Source: Haloferax mediterranei ATCC 33500
GTDB taxonomy: Archaea > Halobacteriota > Halobacteria > Halobacteriales > Haloferacaceae
Length of the DNA: 64,000 nucleotides
NCBI RefSeq assembly: GCF_000306765.2
Contig: NC_017941.2
Location: 1,736,001 to 1,800,000 of the forward strand
Direction of reading: 5' to 3'
This document shows, piece after piece, positions 25,844 to 34,870 of this stretch. The position numbers were made by a program, and so were the translations under genes. Position 1 is the first letter of the stretch. Each line of letters opens with the position of its first letter. The notes beneath the pieces were generated by a model. That model saw only the letters and a list, made by a program, of their open reading frames with translations. It was not told the origin of the DNA and did not search any database.

Positions 25844-26850
25844 TCGGCCACCGCGAAGCGAATCCCGTCGGCGGGGTCGTAGTCTCGCAGGACGATATCG
25901 TCGAACGTGAGCTCCGACAGGGGCACGTCGGCCACATCGAGTGTCGGGCGCTCGCGCGGTTCGCGCGAGGCCTGCAACAGCAGTCCGGGGACGTGGTCGT
26001 AGTCCTCTTCGCCGTCGGCTTCCTCGGGGGCCGCGTCGAGAAGCCACTCGCGCACGTCGAGGTACTCTTCAGGTTCCGTCACATCGGAAAGGCGGGTCTG
26101 GAGTTCGTCGAGGTGGTCGCCGTACCACGCACCGCGCTCGCCGGTGCCGCAGTAGACGTGCGCATCGACGATGGTGTGGGCGAATTTCCCGAGTTCGAAC
26201 CCGGTTTGCTGGGCGACGACCTGCGCGAGAATCGCGTACGCCGCAAGGTTGAACGGAACGCCGAGTGCGATGTCGCCGGAGCGCTGGGTCAGATGGAGAT
26301 TGAGGCGGTCGCCCTGCACGTTGAAGACGAACGTGTAGTGACACGGCGGAAGCATCGAAACCGCCGCGTTCGCCGGGTGCCACGCGTTGATGACCATCCG
26401 GCGGGAGTTCGGATTTTCTTCGAGCGTGTCGAGGACGTAGGCGAGTTGGTCGAAGGTTCCCTCGTCGTTCATCCAGCGGTGGTCGTCGTCGGGCCACGCC
26501 TCGCCCGGCAGGCGGGCGTCGGGGTCGTCCTCGGGAACCGGGTAGCGCCGCCAGAAGCGACCGTAGGCCGTATCGAGGTGTCCTTCCTCGTCGGCCCACG
26601 CGTCCCAGATGCCCGTCTCCTCGCGGAGGGTGCGAATATGTTCCTCACCGGAGAGGTACCACAGGAGTTCGTGGATGAGCGAGTTCCAGCGGAAGCCCGA
26701 GAGGTCCTTCGTGGTGAGAAGCGGAAAGCCCTCCTGTAGGTCGACTTCGTAGTGCTTCGAGAACCCGGAGATGGTGTCTACACCCGTCCGATTTGGTTTG
26801 TACTGCCCGGTGCCGAGAACGTCTGTCACGAGGTCGAGATATTGGCGCAT
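25840..26850 (-). CDS. thyA: Thymidylate synthase
   Basis: 336 aa, ThyA type: methylates dUMP to dTMP with methylene-tetrahydrofolate. Folate and dUMP sites are visible as RTGVDTISGF, the catalytic Cys in PPCHYTFVFNV and the RSGDIALGVPFN segment. It is longer than the bacterial 264-residue form through acidic insertions near residues 85-110 and 280-295. It is the first gene of a tight minus-strand operon with dihydrofolate reductase and DUF4177. Confidence 0.94.
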   Translation of the reverse strand: MRQYLDLVTDVLGTGQYKPNRTGVDTISGFSKHYEVDLQEGFPLLTTKDLSGFRWNSLIHELLWYLSGEEHIRTLREETGIWDAWADEEGHLDTAYGRFWRRYPVPEDDPDARLPGEAWPDDDHRWMNDEGTFDQLAYVLDTLEENPNSRRMVINAWHPANAAVSMLPPCHYTFVFNVQGDRLNLHLTQRSGDIALGVPFNLAAYAILAQVVAQQTGFELGKFAHTIVDAHVYCGTGERGAWYGDHLDELQTRLSDVTEPEEYLDVREWLLDAAPEEADGEEDYDHVPGLLLQASREPRERPTLDVADVPLSELTFDDIVLRDYDPADGIRFAVAE

Positions 26851-26987
26851 TGGTGGTTGAGAGGTGCCCGAAAGCAGGCGCTCGTTGTTGTAGATTTGGT
26901 TGCTTCATCGTATAAGTCATCTCGGGAACTGTCCTGCCAGTCTGTTCTCCCACAACATCGAAGACCCCCCTGAACGTACCCCTGTTC

Positions 26988-27569
26988 ATGATTCGAAACC
27001 TCGCGAAGGGAGTTCGAACCTTCACGAGCAACGTGTTCCTCGTTGAAGGAGAAACGACTGCCCTCGTCGATACCGGGGCCAACTTCGACGTAATCCCCAG
27101 CATTCGTGAGGTAACAGACGACCTCGATACAATTTATATTACTCATACGCATCCCGACCACATCGGAAACACCGACGCCGTCCGCGAGGCGTTCGACGTG
27201 GAAACGTGGGGCTACGACGCCGACAACCTCGCGGTCGACAACAGAATCGAAGACGGCGAGCGCATCCAAATCGGCGACGACGTGTACGAAGCCATCCACA
27301 CGCCGGGGCACAAAAACGACCACCTGTGTTTCTTCTCCCAGGGGTCGGGCATCTGTTTCGCGGGCGACCTCGTGTTCGCCAACGGCGGGTTCGGCCGAAC
27401 CGACTTACCGGAAGGCGACCGCGAGGCACTCATCGAGAGTATCGACCGCCTGCGCGAGGCCGTCGGGGACGACCTGCGCGAGATTCACGTCGGTCACGGG
27501 TCGAGCATCGTGACGCGGCCGCAAGACGACCTCGAACTTGCTGCTCGGGCGGCGCGGGTGAATCGCTAG
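26988..27569 (+). CDS. MBL-fold metallo-hydrolase
   Basis: 193 aa metallo-beta-lactamase fold protein. The metal motif THTHPDHIGN (HxHxDH) is near residues 47-56, IHTPGHKNDHLCFF supplies the next His, FAGDLVF the Asp, and the final VGHGSSIV the last His. It resembles the small glyoxalase II-like hydrolases. Substrate unknown. It is divergent from thyA across 137 bp. Confidence 0.88.
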   Translation: MIRNLAKGVRTFTSNVFLVEGETTALVDTGANFDVIPSIREVTDDLDTIYITHTHPDHIGNTDAVREAFDVETWGYDADNLAVDNRIEDGERIQIGDDVYEAIHTPGHKNDHLCFFSQGSGICFAGDLVFANGGFGRTDLPEGDREALIESIDRLREAVGDDLREIHVGHGSSIVTRPQDDLELAARAARVNR

Positions 27570-27599
27570 GCGGCGGCTGTTGCCACCACTGTTGGGCTA

Positions 27600-27974
27600 T
27601 TACTCCTCGTCGTCTGCTGTCTCTTCGTCCACTTCTCTCTCCGCTTCATCTTCTCCCGCTTCACCTTCCCCCACTTCGTCTTCTCCCGTTTCCTCTTCGT
27701 CTGGGACGGCATCCGGGTGAAGTCCGAAGAACCCCGGTTCGTCGCTTCGGGGGTCGTTGATGACGAAATCGTTCTGATTGGCGATAATCCACGGGATGGT
27801 CCACTGGATGATGCGGTTTTCCGTCTCCTCGTTGAGGTCGGCTTGGACGGGCAGGCCCTGCATCAGTCGCGCGATTTCGGCGACCGTGTACATGTAGTCC
27901 GGGTCGAGAATATCCGCCGGTTCGTACAGGAGATATCCGTAGAGCGTCTCGAACTCGTCTTTCGGCTTGGGCAT
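27600..27974 (-). CDS. Conserved haloarchaeal protein (DUF5827-like, tentative)
   Basis: 124 aa. It starts PKPKDEFETLYGYLLYEPADILDPDYMYTVAEIARLM and has a folded helical half followed by a 40-residue Glu/Asp tail. I think this is the haloarchaeal family named DUF5827, but that is from memory. The frame extends to 28130; the ATG at 27974 fits the family start. Confidence 0.65.
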   Translation of the reverse strand: MPKPKDEFETLYGYLLYEPADILDPDYMYTVAEIARLMQGLPVQADLNEETENRIIQWTIPWIIANQNDFVINDPRSDEPGFFGLHPDAVPDEEETGEDEVGEGEAGEDEAEREVDEETADDEE

Positions 27975-28107
27975 ACCGCCTGCTTCTTCGCGGACGGGCA
28001 AAACCCCGGCGACCCGTCGCTCACAGAACCTCACGCGATGGACTCGACGCTGTGTGGTTATCTGGCATACATGGGCATTTTTTATTACTGCCGAGACGAG
28101 GTACCAG

Positions 28108-28521
28108 ATGATGAGCGACACGCTTGCCAAATTCGTCGATGTTTTTCGCGACTTCGGTGGGGATGACCTTCGGGACGTGTGGATTTTCGACCATCATAGC
28201 TACGACCATCTCTATCTCAGAGACGACATCGCCGTCGCCCTCGACTCAGTCGACGTATCTCGATTCGTCGACAACGAGCGCTTTGGATACGTCACGAGGG
28301 ACACCTACGAAGTGTTGTACTACGCCGACTACAGCTACACTGTCCGCGGGTTCGACACGTTCGAACAGTTCCGAACCTTCGTCGGCGACGAGCCTATCGG
28401 CCTGTTCGCTGGCTTCGACCGGGGGGTGGCAGGACGCGATTTCGCTACACTGAACGACCGAATTCAGGCACTGGCCGACGAGCACGACGTTTCAGACCTG
28501 CTCGACGGTTCCGATAACTAA
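28108..28521 (+). CDS. Hypothetical protein (DUF7522-like, tentative)
   Basis: About 137 aa. The core reads LRDVWIFDHHSYDHLYLRDDIAVALD... YEVLYYADYSYTVRGFDTFEQFRTFVGDEPIGLFAGFDR, a pattern I associate with a haloarchaeal domain of unknown function (possibly DUF7522). The MMSDTLAKF start has two adjacent ATGs (28108 and 28111). The upstream in-frame stretch to 27967 overlaps the neighbour's start on the other strand and is not coding-like. Confidence 0.65.
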   Translation: MMSDTLAKFVDVFRDFGGDDLRDVWIFDHHSYDHLYLRDDIAVALDSVDVSRFVDNERFGYVTRDTYEVLYYADYSYTVRGFDTFEQFRTFVGDEPIGLFAGFDRGVAGRDFATLNDRIQALADEHDVSDLLDGSDN

Positions 28522-28625
28522 CGGTAGCCCCGAGATAACGCCATCCCCGTTTCACAGGCTTTTGGTGCGAGTGCAGTCGCTCTCGGCGTGTCGCGGTCGA
28601 AAGAAATGTCAGGATATTCTGGGTT

Positions 28626-29225
28626 TTACTCGAAGCGCTCGAGGGCCTGCTCGTAGCGTGCTGCAGGGACGTCCCAGTCGACGACTTCGAAGAATGCCGA
28701 GATGAAGTCGCCGCGGGCCGGGCCGTAGTCGTGGTAGTAGGAGTGCTCCCAGACGTCCAGTGCGAGAATGGGGTGGGAGCCCCAGAGTGCGCCCTGGTCG
28801 TGCTTGTCGACGACGACGTTTCGAAGCTGGTTCGAGAACGAGTCGTAGACGAGGAGTGCCCAGCCACCGGCGGCACCGGCTGCGGCTTCGAATTCGCCCT
28901 TCCAGGCGTCGTAGGAGCCGAAGTCTTCAGCGATGCGGTCTGCGAGCGCTCCCGCAGGCTCGTCGCCACCTTCGGGCGACATGTTCTGCCAGAAGAGGTC
29001 GTGGAGAATGTGTCCACAGCCGTTGTGGGTGACGTTGCGAATCGCGCCGGCGGACGAGTCGAACTCGCCTGCTTCGCGGTTGGCTTCGAGGGTTTCCTCA
29101 GCAGCGTTCCAGCCGTTGACGTAGCCCTGGTGATGGGTGTCGTGATGCCACGTCAGCACCTGCTCGGAAATGTGCGGTTCCAGTGCGTCGTACTCGTACG
29201 GAAGTGGGTCGAGTTCGTAGCTCAT
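28626..29225 (-). CDS. sod: Superoxide dismutase (Mn/Fe family)
   Basis: 199 aa cytoplasmic superoxide dismutase. Metal ligands are recognisable: His27 in TWHHDTHHQGYVNGWN, His in NGCGHILHDLFWQ, and the DVWEHSYYHDY pair of Asp and His. Length is normal. In haloarchaea the metal is usually manganese. It stands alone, with a short untranslated region on each side. Confidence 0.95.
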   Translation of the reverse strand: MSYELDPLPYEYDALEPHISEQVLTWHHDTHHQGYVNGWNAAEETLEANREAGEFDSSAGAIRNVTHNGCGHILHDLFWQNMSPEGGDEPAGALADRIAEDFGSYDAWKGEFEAAAGAAGGWALLVYDSFSNQLRNVVVDKHDQGALWGSHPILALDVWEHSYYHDYGPARGDFISAFFEVVDWDVPAARYEQALERFE

Positions 29226-29357
29226 AGTGGATAACCTGCGTATTTAGGGTCAGAGGGAATCCTGTTAAATCTTGAGGAATGGTACGGTAACATAGAACAC
29301 CTTCTTTCGGGCCGCAGTCTCCCGATTCTCGGATTTTGACACCGCCGATTTCTCGCC

Positions 29358-29966
29358 CTATTTGTCGCCAAATGGGTTGGTCTTGCGTTCGTACTCGATT
29401 TCGGTTGCAATTTGGTCGGCGACTGCTGTGCCGAACTCGCGTTCGACAATGTGAAGCGACAGGTCGAGACCCGATGTGACGCCGCCCGCTGTGAGTACGT
29501 CGCCATCATCGACAATCCGTGCGGAAACTACGTCGGCGGCCGTCTCACGAAGGTCCGAAATTGCGTCGCCGTGCGTGACCGCAGGGCGACTATCGAGTAT
29601 CCCTGCGCGGGCGAGGAGCATCCCGCCGGTACAGACGCCAGCGACGACCGTTCCTTCCTCGTGAAGTGTCGAGATAGCTTCTGGGATGGCTCCCTTTTCG
29701 GCTTCGGCCCACGCACTCTGTTCGGCACGCGAGTTCCAGCCACCACCGGGAACGATGAGAAGGTCGGGACGGTCTGATTCTGGGTTGAGGACGCCGTCGA
29801 CGCCGACTCGCATGCCGTGGCTCGCGGTCACGAAATCACGGTCGTCCAGCGTGAGAAGTTCCGCCTCGCAGTCAGCACCGAACACGCCGGCGTTCTGGAA
29901 CACTTCGAAAGGCGCGACGGCATCGAGTTCGTCGAAGCCGTCGTACAGAAGGATAGCAACGTGCAT
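29358..29966 (-). CDS. DJ-1/PfpI family protein
   Basis: 202 aa class I glutamine-amidotransferase-like protein. It starts HVAILLYDGFDELDAVAPFEVFQNAG and has the nucleophile elbow in VVAGVCTGGMLLARAG (Cys) with GVTSGLDLSLHIVEREFG near the end. This is the isonitrile-hydratase/AraC-sensor-like subgroup. The chosen ATG at 29966 is the family start; the upstream frame to 30014 overlaps the region between it and the photolyase. It lies 57 bp after the photolyase on the same strand. Confidence 0.87.
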   Translation of the reverse strand: MHVAILLYDGFDELDAVAPFEVFQNAGVFGADCEAELLTLDDRDFVTASHGMRVGVDGVLNPESDRPDLLIVPGGGWNSRAEQSAWAEAEKGAIPEAISTLHEEGTVVAGVCTGGMLLARAGILDSRPAVTHGDAISDLRETAADVVSARIVDDGDVLTAGGVTSGLDLSLHIVEREFGTAVADQIATEIEYERKTNPFGDK

Positions 29967-30022
29967 GGTCCGGCAGTCGGTCCGCAGGAAGATAGACATG
30001 GTGTACTGCGGCAAACCAGCGG

Positions 30023-31471
30023 TCAGTCGTCGCCGCGAGCCGTCTCGAACATTGACAGCGCCATCTCGCGGCGCTCTGCGTGGTCGACAATCGGAGCAGG
30101 ATAGTTCGGAGCGACGCGGTCACGTTCGGTCTCACTTATTTCGTGCCACTCGTGGATGGTGCTGGCGGCCACGCCCTCCAACTCCGGCACGTACTTCTTG
30201 ATGTACTCTCCGTCCGGGTCGTAGCGCTCGCCCTGCGTCATCGGGTTGAAGATGCGGAAGTAGGGTTGAGCATCGGTCCCCGTCGATGCGGCCCACTGCC
30301 ATCCGCCGTTGTCGTTGGCCGTGTCGTGGTCCGAGAGATACTCACGGAAGTGGTCGTAACCGTGTCGCCAATTGCACAGGAGGTCCTTCGTGAGGAACGA
30401 CGCGACAATCATCCGGACGCGGTTGTGCATGTACGCCTCTTTTTTCAGTTGGCGCATCCCGGCATCGACGATGGGGTAGCCGGTGCGGCCTTCTTTCCAC
30501 GCCGCCAGTTCGTCAGAGTCGTCGCGCCACTGGATGTCGTGTTCGTACTCCTTGTAGTTCTCCGTCACGACGTTCGGATTGTACCGAAGGACGTGAGCGT
30601 AGAATTCGCGCCACGCGAGTTGTGACTGGAACGTCTCGACAGATTCGTCTTGCTCGCCGCCGACTCCCTCGCGGGCCTCGGCAGTCGCGGCGTACACCTC
30701 CCGAATTCCAATCGTACCGAACTTGAGGTCCGTCGAGAGTCGTGACGTAGCGTTTCGCGCCGGATAGTCGCGGTCGTCGGCGTACCGATAGATAGCATCC
30801 TCACAGAAGTCGGCGAGTCGCTTTCGCGCCGCGTCCGTGCCCGCGGAAACGATGTCGGCCGATGGCTCGTCGAAGCCGAGGTCGGAAATCGTCGGAAGGT
30901 CGCCTACGGCCACATCGAAATCGGCGTCGGAAAGAGTCTCTGAAGCGGCTTCGAGCACCGCCGCGTCGACAAGCGAATCCGCGTCGGGTTCCGGATACGG
31001 GTCCGGCTTGTCGCGGTCGCGCCACTTCTTCCAGAAATACGTGTACACCGAGTAGGGGTCCCCTGCGTTCGTCGTAATGCTCCCCGGCGGGTGGAATATA
31101 GCGTCGTGAACCGACTCGTAGGAGACACTAGCGTCGTCGAGCGCCGACCGAACGTTGGCGTCGCGTTCACGGGCTACCCCCGAGTAATCCGTGTTCCACA
31201 CGACACCGTCGGCTTCGAGTGCTGCTGCGACAGCGGGGACGACTGCCTTGGGGTCACCGTGTGCGACGAGGAGGTCGCTTCCGAGCGACTGGTACGACGC
31301 GCGAAGCTCGGCAAGCGCGTCGAGCATGTACCGGACGCGCGGGGAACCGGCGTGTTCGAGCACCGCCTGGTCGAACACGAAAAGCGGGGCGATGGGTCTC
31401 GCCTCGGCGGCCGCTGTAAGCCCCCGGTTGTCTACGACTCGCAGGTCGCGCCGGTGCCAGTGCAGTTGCAT
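30023..31471 (-). CDS. phr: Deoxyribodipyrimidine photolyase
   Basis: 482 aa flavoenzyme that uses blue light to reverse cyclobutane pyrimidine dimers. The N-terminal alpha/beta antenna domain starts LHWHRRDLRVVDNRGLTAAAE. The FAD domain is shown by TSRLSTDLKFGTIGIREVY, WREFYAHVLRYNP and GYPIVDAGMRQL, and by the catalytic WQWAASTGTDAQPYFRIFNP. This is a class I CPD photolyase; I recall Haloferax having two photolyase/cryptochrome genes, of which phr2 fits. Confidence 0.94.
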   Translation of the reverse strand: MQLHWHRRDLRVVDNRGLTAAAEARPIAPLFVFDQAVLEHAGSPRVRYMLDALAELRASYQSLGSDLLVAHGDPKAVVPAVAAALEADGVVWNTDYSGVARERDANVRSALDDASVSYESVHDAIFHPPGSITTNAGDPYSVYTYFWKKWRDRDKPDPYPEPDADSLVDAAVLEAASETLSDADFDVAVGDLPTISDLGFDEPSADIVSAGTDAARKRLADFCEDAIYRYADDRDYPARNATSRLSTDLKFGTIGIREVYAATAEAREGVGGEQDESVETFQSQLAWREFYAHVLRYNPNVVTENYKEYEHDIQWRDDSDELAAWKEGRTGYPIVDAGMRQLKKEAYMHNRVRMIVASFLTKDLLCNWRHGYDHFREYLSDHDTANDNGGWQWAASTGTDAQPYFRIFNPMTQGERYDPDGEYIKKYVPELEGVAASTIHEWHEISETERDRVAPNYPAPIVDHAERREMALSMFETARGDD

Positions 31472-31796
31472 AGCCGCGCTTCAGGCCGGAAGAAACGTCA
31501 ATGTGGCGGCAGTTACGGTCACGATGGATTCGAACGGCGGGCCGTAGTCGTGCATAACTGGTGCTTAGCCCACACAAAACACACAAAACGACTCCCTACT
31601 CGGTCAAAAACCTCGTTTACACAGTTCCGGATACTAATTGGTACGCATCTGGTCAAATAGCGGACCGCCCTAAAACGCTGACTATCGAGTGTAATATGAT
31701 GTTATCTGTCGATTTCTGACAGCCCCGTGTATTTACGTTCTAGCTATCTGGTGTACCCGGTCCATACCAATACGATATGAGACCCACAGTGTAGGT
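31472..31796. other. Intergenic gap between photolyase and membrane-protein gene
   Basis: 325 bp between divergent genes. No convincing gene. A TATA-like TGTATTTACG (about 31729-31738) lies about 60 bases before the next ATG, and GTAGGT immediately precedes that ATG. Nothing else stands out. Confidence 0.5.
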
Positions 31797-32618
31797 ATGT
31801 CCGGGCGTCGTCTCTTCACCGATTTCACAGTGCGCCAGCCACTGCTCGGGAACCCAGTCACGTTTCCTCTCCTTCTTTTGACAGTCGTCTCGGGTGCATT
31901 CGGATGGCTCGTGTGGGAGCCGTACGGCGTGCTCTTCGGTGTGCTCCCTCCAGCAGTCGTCTTCAGTTTCGCATTCATCGAGGTGTCCTCTTCACAGCCG
32001 CCGAGCCTCCCGTCTGCACGGCCGTCACCGCCGACCACACTCGACGGACGTGTCGACCTTGCGACTGCGCTGTACTCTGCGGGCATCTTCGATGCTGACT
32101 CGGAGCACCAACTTACGCTCTCGGAGCAGTTTGGCGATGACTGGCGCGAACGAATGGTCGAGGTAGACGGTCGTGAGCAGGATAGAGAGGCGCTCGCCGC
32201 CTTGCTTGGTGTCGACTCGTCTAGAGTCGAAATGGACTGGGACGAACACGGGTTGTTCGCACAACTCGACCACGGAACCGTCGGTCGCTGGTCATCGCGC
32301 GCTGCCTTCGTCGCCGACCTCACAGCGGTCAGGACGTTCCGTCGACACTACCCCGAGTGGTGGAAATTATCAACCGCGGACCGTAACCGGGTCCTCGGTG
32401 CACTCCGGTTGAGCCTTCGTACCTGTCCGACCTGTGATGGAACAGTCGAAGTCGATACTGACCGAGTTAGTGCGTCTGGTAGCAGCACACAGCAGCACAT
32501 CTCCGCTCGGTGTCGCGGATGCAACGCCGAACTCTTCGACGGTGTCGTCGATAAGTCGGACCACGAGATGTCGGGAACGGATTCCGATACGGGCGTTCAG
32601 CCTCATAGCACGCGGTGA
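31797..32618 (+). CDS. Membrane protein with C-terminal zinc-finger-like motif
   Basis: 273 aa, not recognised. Two membrane segments near residues 20-40 (VTFPLLLLTVVSGAFGWLVW) and 43-63 (GVLFGVLPPAVVFSFAFIEV) are followed by an acidic cytoplasmic domain. Near the C-terminus CPTCDG...ARCRGCNAEL forms a four-cysteine CxxC...CxxC motif, probably zinc-binding. No homologue comes to mind. Confidence 0.7.
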   Translation: MSGRRLFTDFTVRQPLLGNPVTFPLLLLTVVSGAFGWLVWEPYGVLFGVLPPAVVFSFAFIEVSSSQPPSLPSARPSPPTTLDGRVDLATALYSAGIFDADSEHQLTLSEQFGDDWRERMVEVDGREQDREALAALLGVDSSRVEMDWDEHGLFAQLDHGTVGRWSSRAAFVADLTAVRTFRRHYPEWWKLSTADRNRVLGALRLSLRTCPTCDGTVEVDTDRVSASGSSTQQHISARCRGCNAELFDGVVDKSDHEMSGTDSDTGVQPHSTR

Positions 32619-32663
32619 GGAACGATTTGAACCAGAATCAGTTTTGAACCAGAACCGCTCGCC

Positions 32664-33341
32664 TTACGGAAGCGGGTCAATCTCGTCTCGACGGCCGTCG
32701 AGCACGGAAAATTCCTCGTCGCGGCGGCGTTCGAGCCATTCGAGCAGGCGCGCTGCCCACTGCAGTTTCTTCGCTTTCATCTCGTCGACTGCGGGGTCGT
32801 CGAAATCCCATCCAGCGAACACGAGTCGGCCTGCACCGAGTTCGTCGGCGATGAATGCCGCCCGGTCGCCGTCGGTGAAGCCGCCCCAGTTGACGACAGG
32901 ACCGACGGGTGCTGCCTGCGTCGTCCCGAGGACGTGTTCGTCGTCGAATTTCGGAACCCACTCGCGGATTTCGGGAACGTTGTCGCTGTGTGCCGCCGCA
33001 GCGACCGGAATCCCGGATTCGGTTAATTCGACCGCAGTCTGCGGATTTTTATCGATGTCGGTCACCATCAAGTCGAGGTCGTAGCCCGCCTCTCGAACCA
33101 CGTCGGCGGCGGTCGAAGCGGCGACAACTACGTCAGCGTCGTCGAGACGGTCGAGTTCGTCGGCGAGCGTCGAGGCCGCTCCACAGATGGCGACTGTCTG
33201 TCCGTCCCAGTCGAGGCGGTCACGGTCGAACGGCGTAACGAGGCGCGCAAGCACGTCTCGGGCCGTTTCGTCGCCCGCTCTGTCGAACCCGAAGTCATCG
33301 AGAATCTGCTTGTAGACAGGTTCCCAGTGTGTAAATCGCAT
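32664..33341 (-). CDS. mptE: 6-hydroxymethyl-7,8-dihydropterin pyrophosphokinase MptE
   Basis: 225 aa, DUF115/MptE-type archaeal enzyme that pyrophosphorylates 6-hydroxymethyl-dihydropterin, not homologous to bacterial FolK. Signature segments are AICGAASTLADELDRL, VVVAASTAADVV, DLMVTDIDKNPQTAVEL and LGTTQAAPVGPVVNWGGFTDGDRAAF. The ATG at 33341 gives MRFTHWEPVYKQILDDF, the family start. Next to it on the same strand (188 bp upstream) is a dihydropteroate-synthase-like gene. Confidence 0.9.
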   Translation of the reverse strand: MRFTHWEPVYKQILDDFGFDRAGDETARDVLARLVTPFDRDRLDWDGQTVAICGAASTLADELDRLDDADVVVAASTAADVVREAGYDLDLMVTDIDKNPQTAVELTESGIPVAAAAHSDNVPEIREWVPKFDDEHVLGTTQAAPVGPVVNWGGFTDGDRAAFIADELGAGRLVFAGWDFDDPAVDEMKAKKLQWAARLLEWLERRRDEEFSVLDGRRDEIDPLP

Positions 33342-33529
33342 GGTATGGCTGTCGCTCAGAATGTAACTGTATGGGCCGGAATGGCACTCGTGTACCCCTA
33401 CCCGCGTGCCCTTCCGGCGTCCACAGGACCGTTTTAGAGTCGGATGGTATAAGTTTTCTCTTAGTCGAACGGTCAACGTCTGCCGGTCGTCAGACGAAAT
33501 TGTCTGTTTATATATGGATTTCGGGGTGC

Positions 33530-34678
33530 TCAGTTGACCGTCTGTGTCATTGTCTCTAACGCTGCTTCGAGAGCCGGCGAGGCGTCGGCGACGACGTGTT
33601 CGAGTCGGTCGAGTGCTGCGGGCGTACCGATGAGGAGCGCACCCGTCGAGCCCGTGTCGCCCCCGGCCAAGACGGCACCTGCGTCGGCAGCGGCGGCGGC
33701 GAGTTCTTCCCGGTCGTCGGCGCTGAGCCCTTCGAGTTCGAAGACGCGGGTGACACTCTCGGTAGCGAAATCTCGGTTTGCGCCGATTCGGTCGAGATGC
33801 CGGGCGGCTTCTCTGGGCGTCGTTACGTCCAGTTCTTCGACGGAAACGTCGCCGGGTTCGCGGACGCGCCGGCGTTTGAACTCGTGGCCGATGAGCGCCG
33901 CATCGCGCGTCTCTCGTACGTCGTGAGTTCGAATGATGTGTGCACCGCGTTCGACCGCCATCGACGTGGCGGCAAGGCTAACGGGAAGCGCGTCTTCGGT
34001 CGACCGGCCAGCAACGTCGCGGAGGAAGTTCTTCCGATTGATAGAGACCAAAATGGGGTAGCCGTATCCGCGGAACTCACGGAGGCGGTCGAACGTCTCG
34101 CGGTCGTGTTCGAGGGTCTTTGCTTCCGACCAGCCGCCGAACGCCGGGTCGACGATAGTCTTGTCGGTGAAACCGTTGCGTTCGAGCGCGTCGTAGATAT
34201 CATCGACTTCTTCGATAGCGCCGGGACAGGTGAGGTCCGGCGGACTCGCCATCTTGGCCACGGCGGCGTCGAACTCCTCGCATACTCGCGGCATCTCCGG
34301 GTCGGCGAATCCGCAGATGTCGTTGACCATGTCGAAGCCTTGTTCGAGTGCCGCCTCCGCGACCTCGTGGTACCGCGTTTCGATAGAGAACACGGCGTCC
34401 CCGGAGACGTGGTCGAGGACCGAAAGCGCCGTGTCGAGGCGTTCGAGTTCGTCTTCGGCCGAGAGCACGTCGAGTCGCTTGTTCGCCGATTCGAGGCCGA
34501 CATCGACGATATCAGCACCCTCGTCGATGAGTTCGCTGTCGACGTACTCGGCGGCCTCGCTCGGGTCGTTGAACACGCTCGGCTTGTACGGAGACTCCTT
34601 CGAGACGTTCAGCACACCCATGATTCGCGGTGGGTGGTCGTCGCCGATTTTGAGTCCTGCCGCATCGACGGTTCGCAT
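33530..34678 (-). CDS. Dihydropteroate synthase-like pterin-binding enzyme with extra C-terminal domain
   Basis: 382 aa. The pterin-binding TIM barrel is shown by IMGVLNVSKESPYKPSVF, VDVGLESANKRLD, MVNDICGFADPEMPRV, VSINRKNFLRDVAGR and the final RTHDVRETRD. Several loops depart from the bacterial consensus (KES in place of PDSF, LESANK in place of GESTRP). About 100 additional C-terminal residues form an alpha/beta domain (AADAGAVLAGGDTGSTGALLIGTP). Archaeal dihydropteroate synthases are known to differ, and Haloferax also has a FolP-FolC fusion, so this may make a tetrahydrofolate or tetrahydromethanopterin-type product. The MRTVDAAG start at 34678 is preferred over the open frame to 34777. 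Confidence 0.85.
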   Translation of the reverse strand: MRTVDAAGLKIGDDHPPRIMGVLNVSKESPYKPSVFNDPSEAAEYVDSELIDEGADIVDVGLESANKRLDVLSAEDELERLDTALSVLDHVSGDAVFSIETRYHEVAEAALEQGFDMVNDICGFADPEMPRVCEEFDAAVAKMASPPDLTCPGAIEEVDDIYDALERNGFTDKTIVDPAFGGWSEAKTLEHDRETFDRLREFRGYGYPILVSINRKNFLRDVAGRSTEDALPVSLAATSMAVERGAHIIRTHDVRETRDAALIGHEFKRRRVREPGDVSVEELDVTTPREAARHLDRIGANRDFATESVTRVFELEGLSADDREELAAAAADAGAVLAGGDTGSTGALLIGTPAALDRLEHVVADASPALEAALETMTQTVN

Positions 34679-34746
34679 ATCCGTGGGTTGGACCACACGA
34701 ACATATGCAGACCGGTCGCGGAATCCGCTCTGTTCGTTTTGTTTCT

Positions 34747-34817
34747 CGTCTCTCGCCGCTCGCCTCTCACCGCTCACTGCTCACTTCTCGCCGCTCGCCG
34801 CTCGCTGCTCGTCTCGG
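34747..34817. repeat. CT-rich short repeats
   Basis: Imperfect iterations of CGCTCGCC, CTCACCGCT and CTCGCCGCT in the gap upstream of the dihydropteroate-synthase-like gene. Low-complexity, no coding sense. Confidence 0.6.
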
Positions 34818-34870
34818 GTGACTGACCGGCATCACGTCCTTTTTATCCGTCGCTCGGCTATCATCGGACC

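Noticed and set aside
33596..34825. A 409-codon plus-strand frame
   Set aside because: Antisense to the dihydropteroate-synthase-like gene, which has recognisable motifs; the antisense product has no coherent domain.
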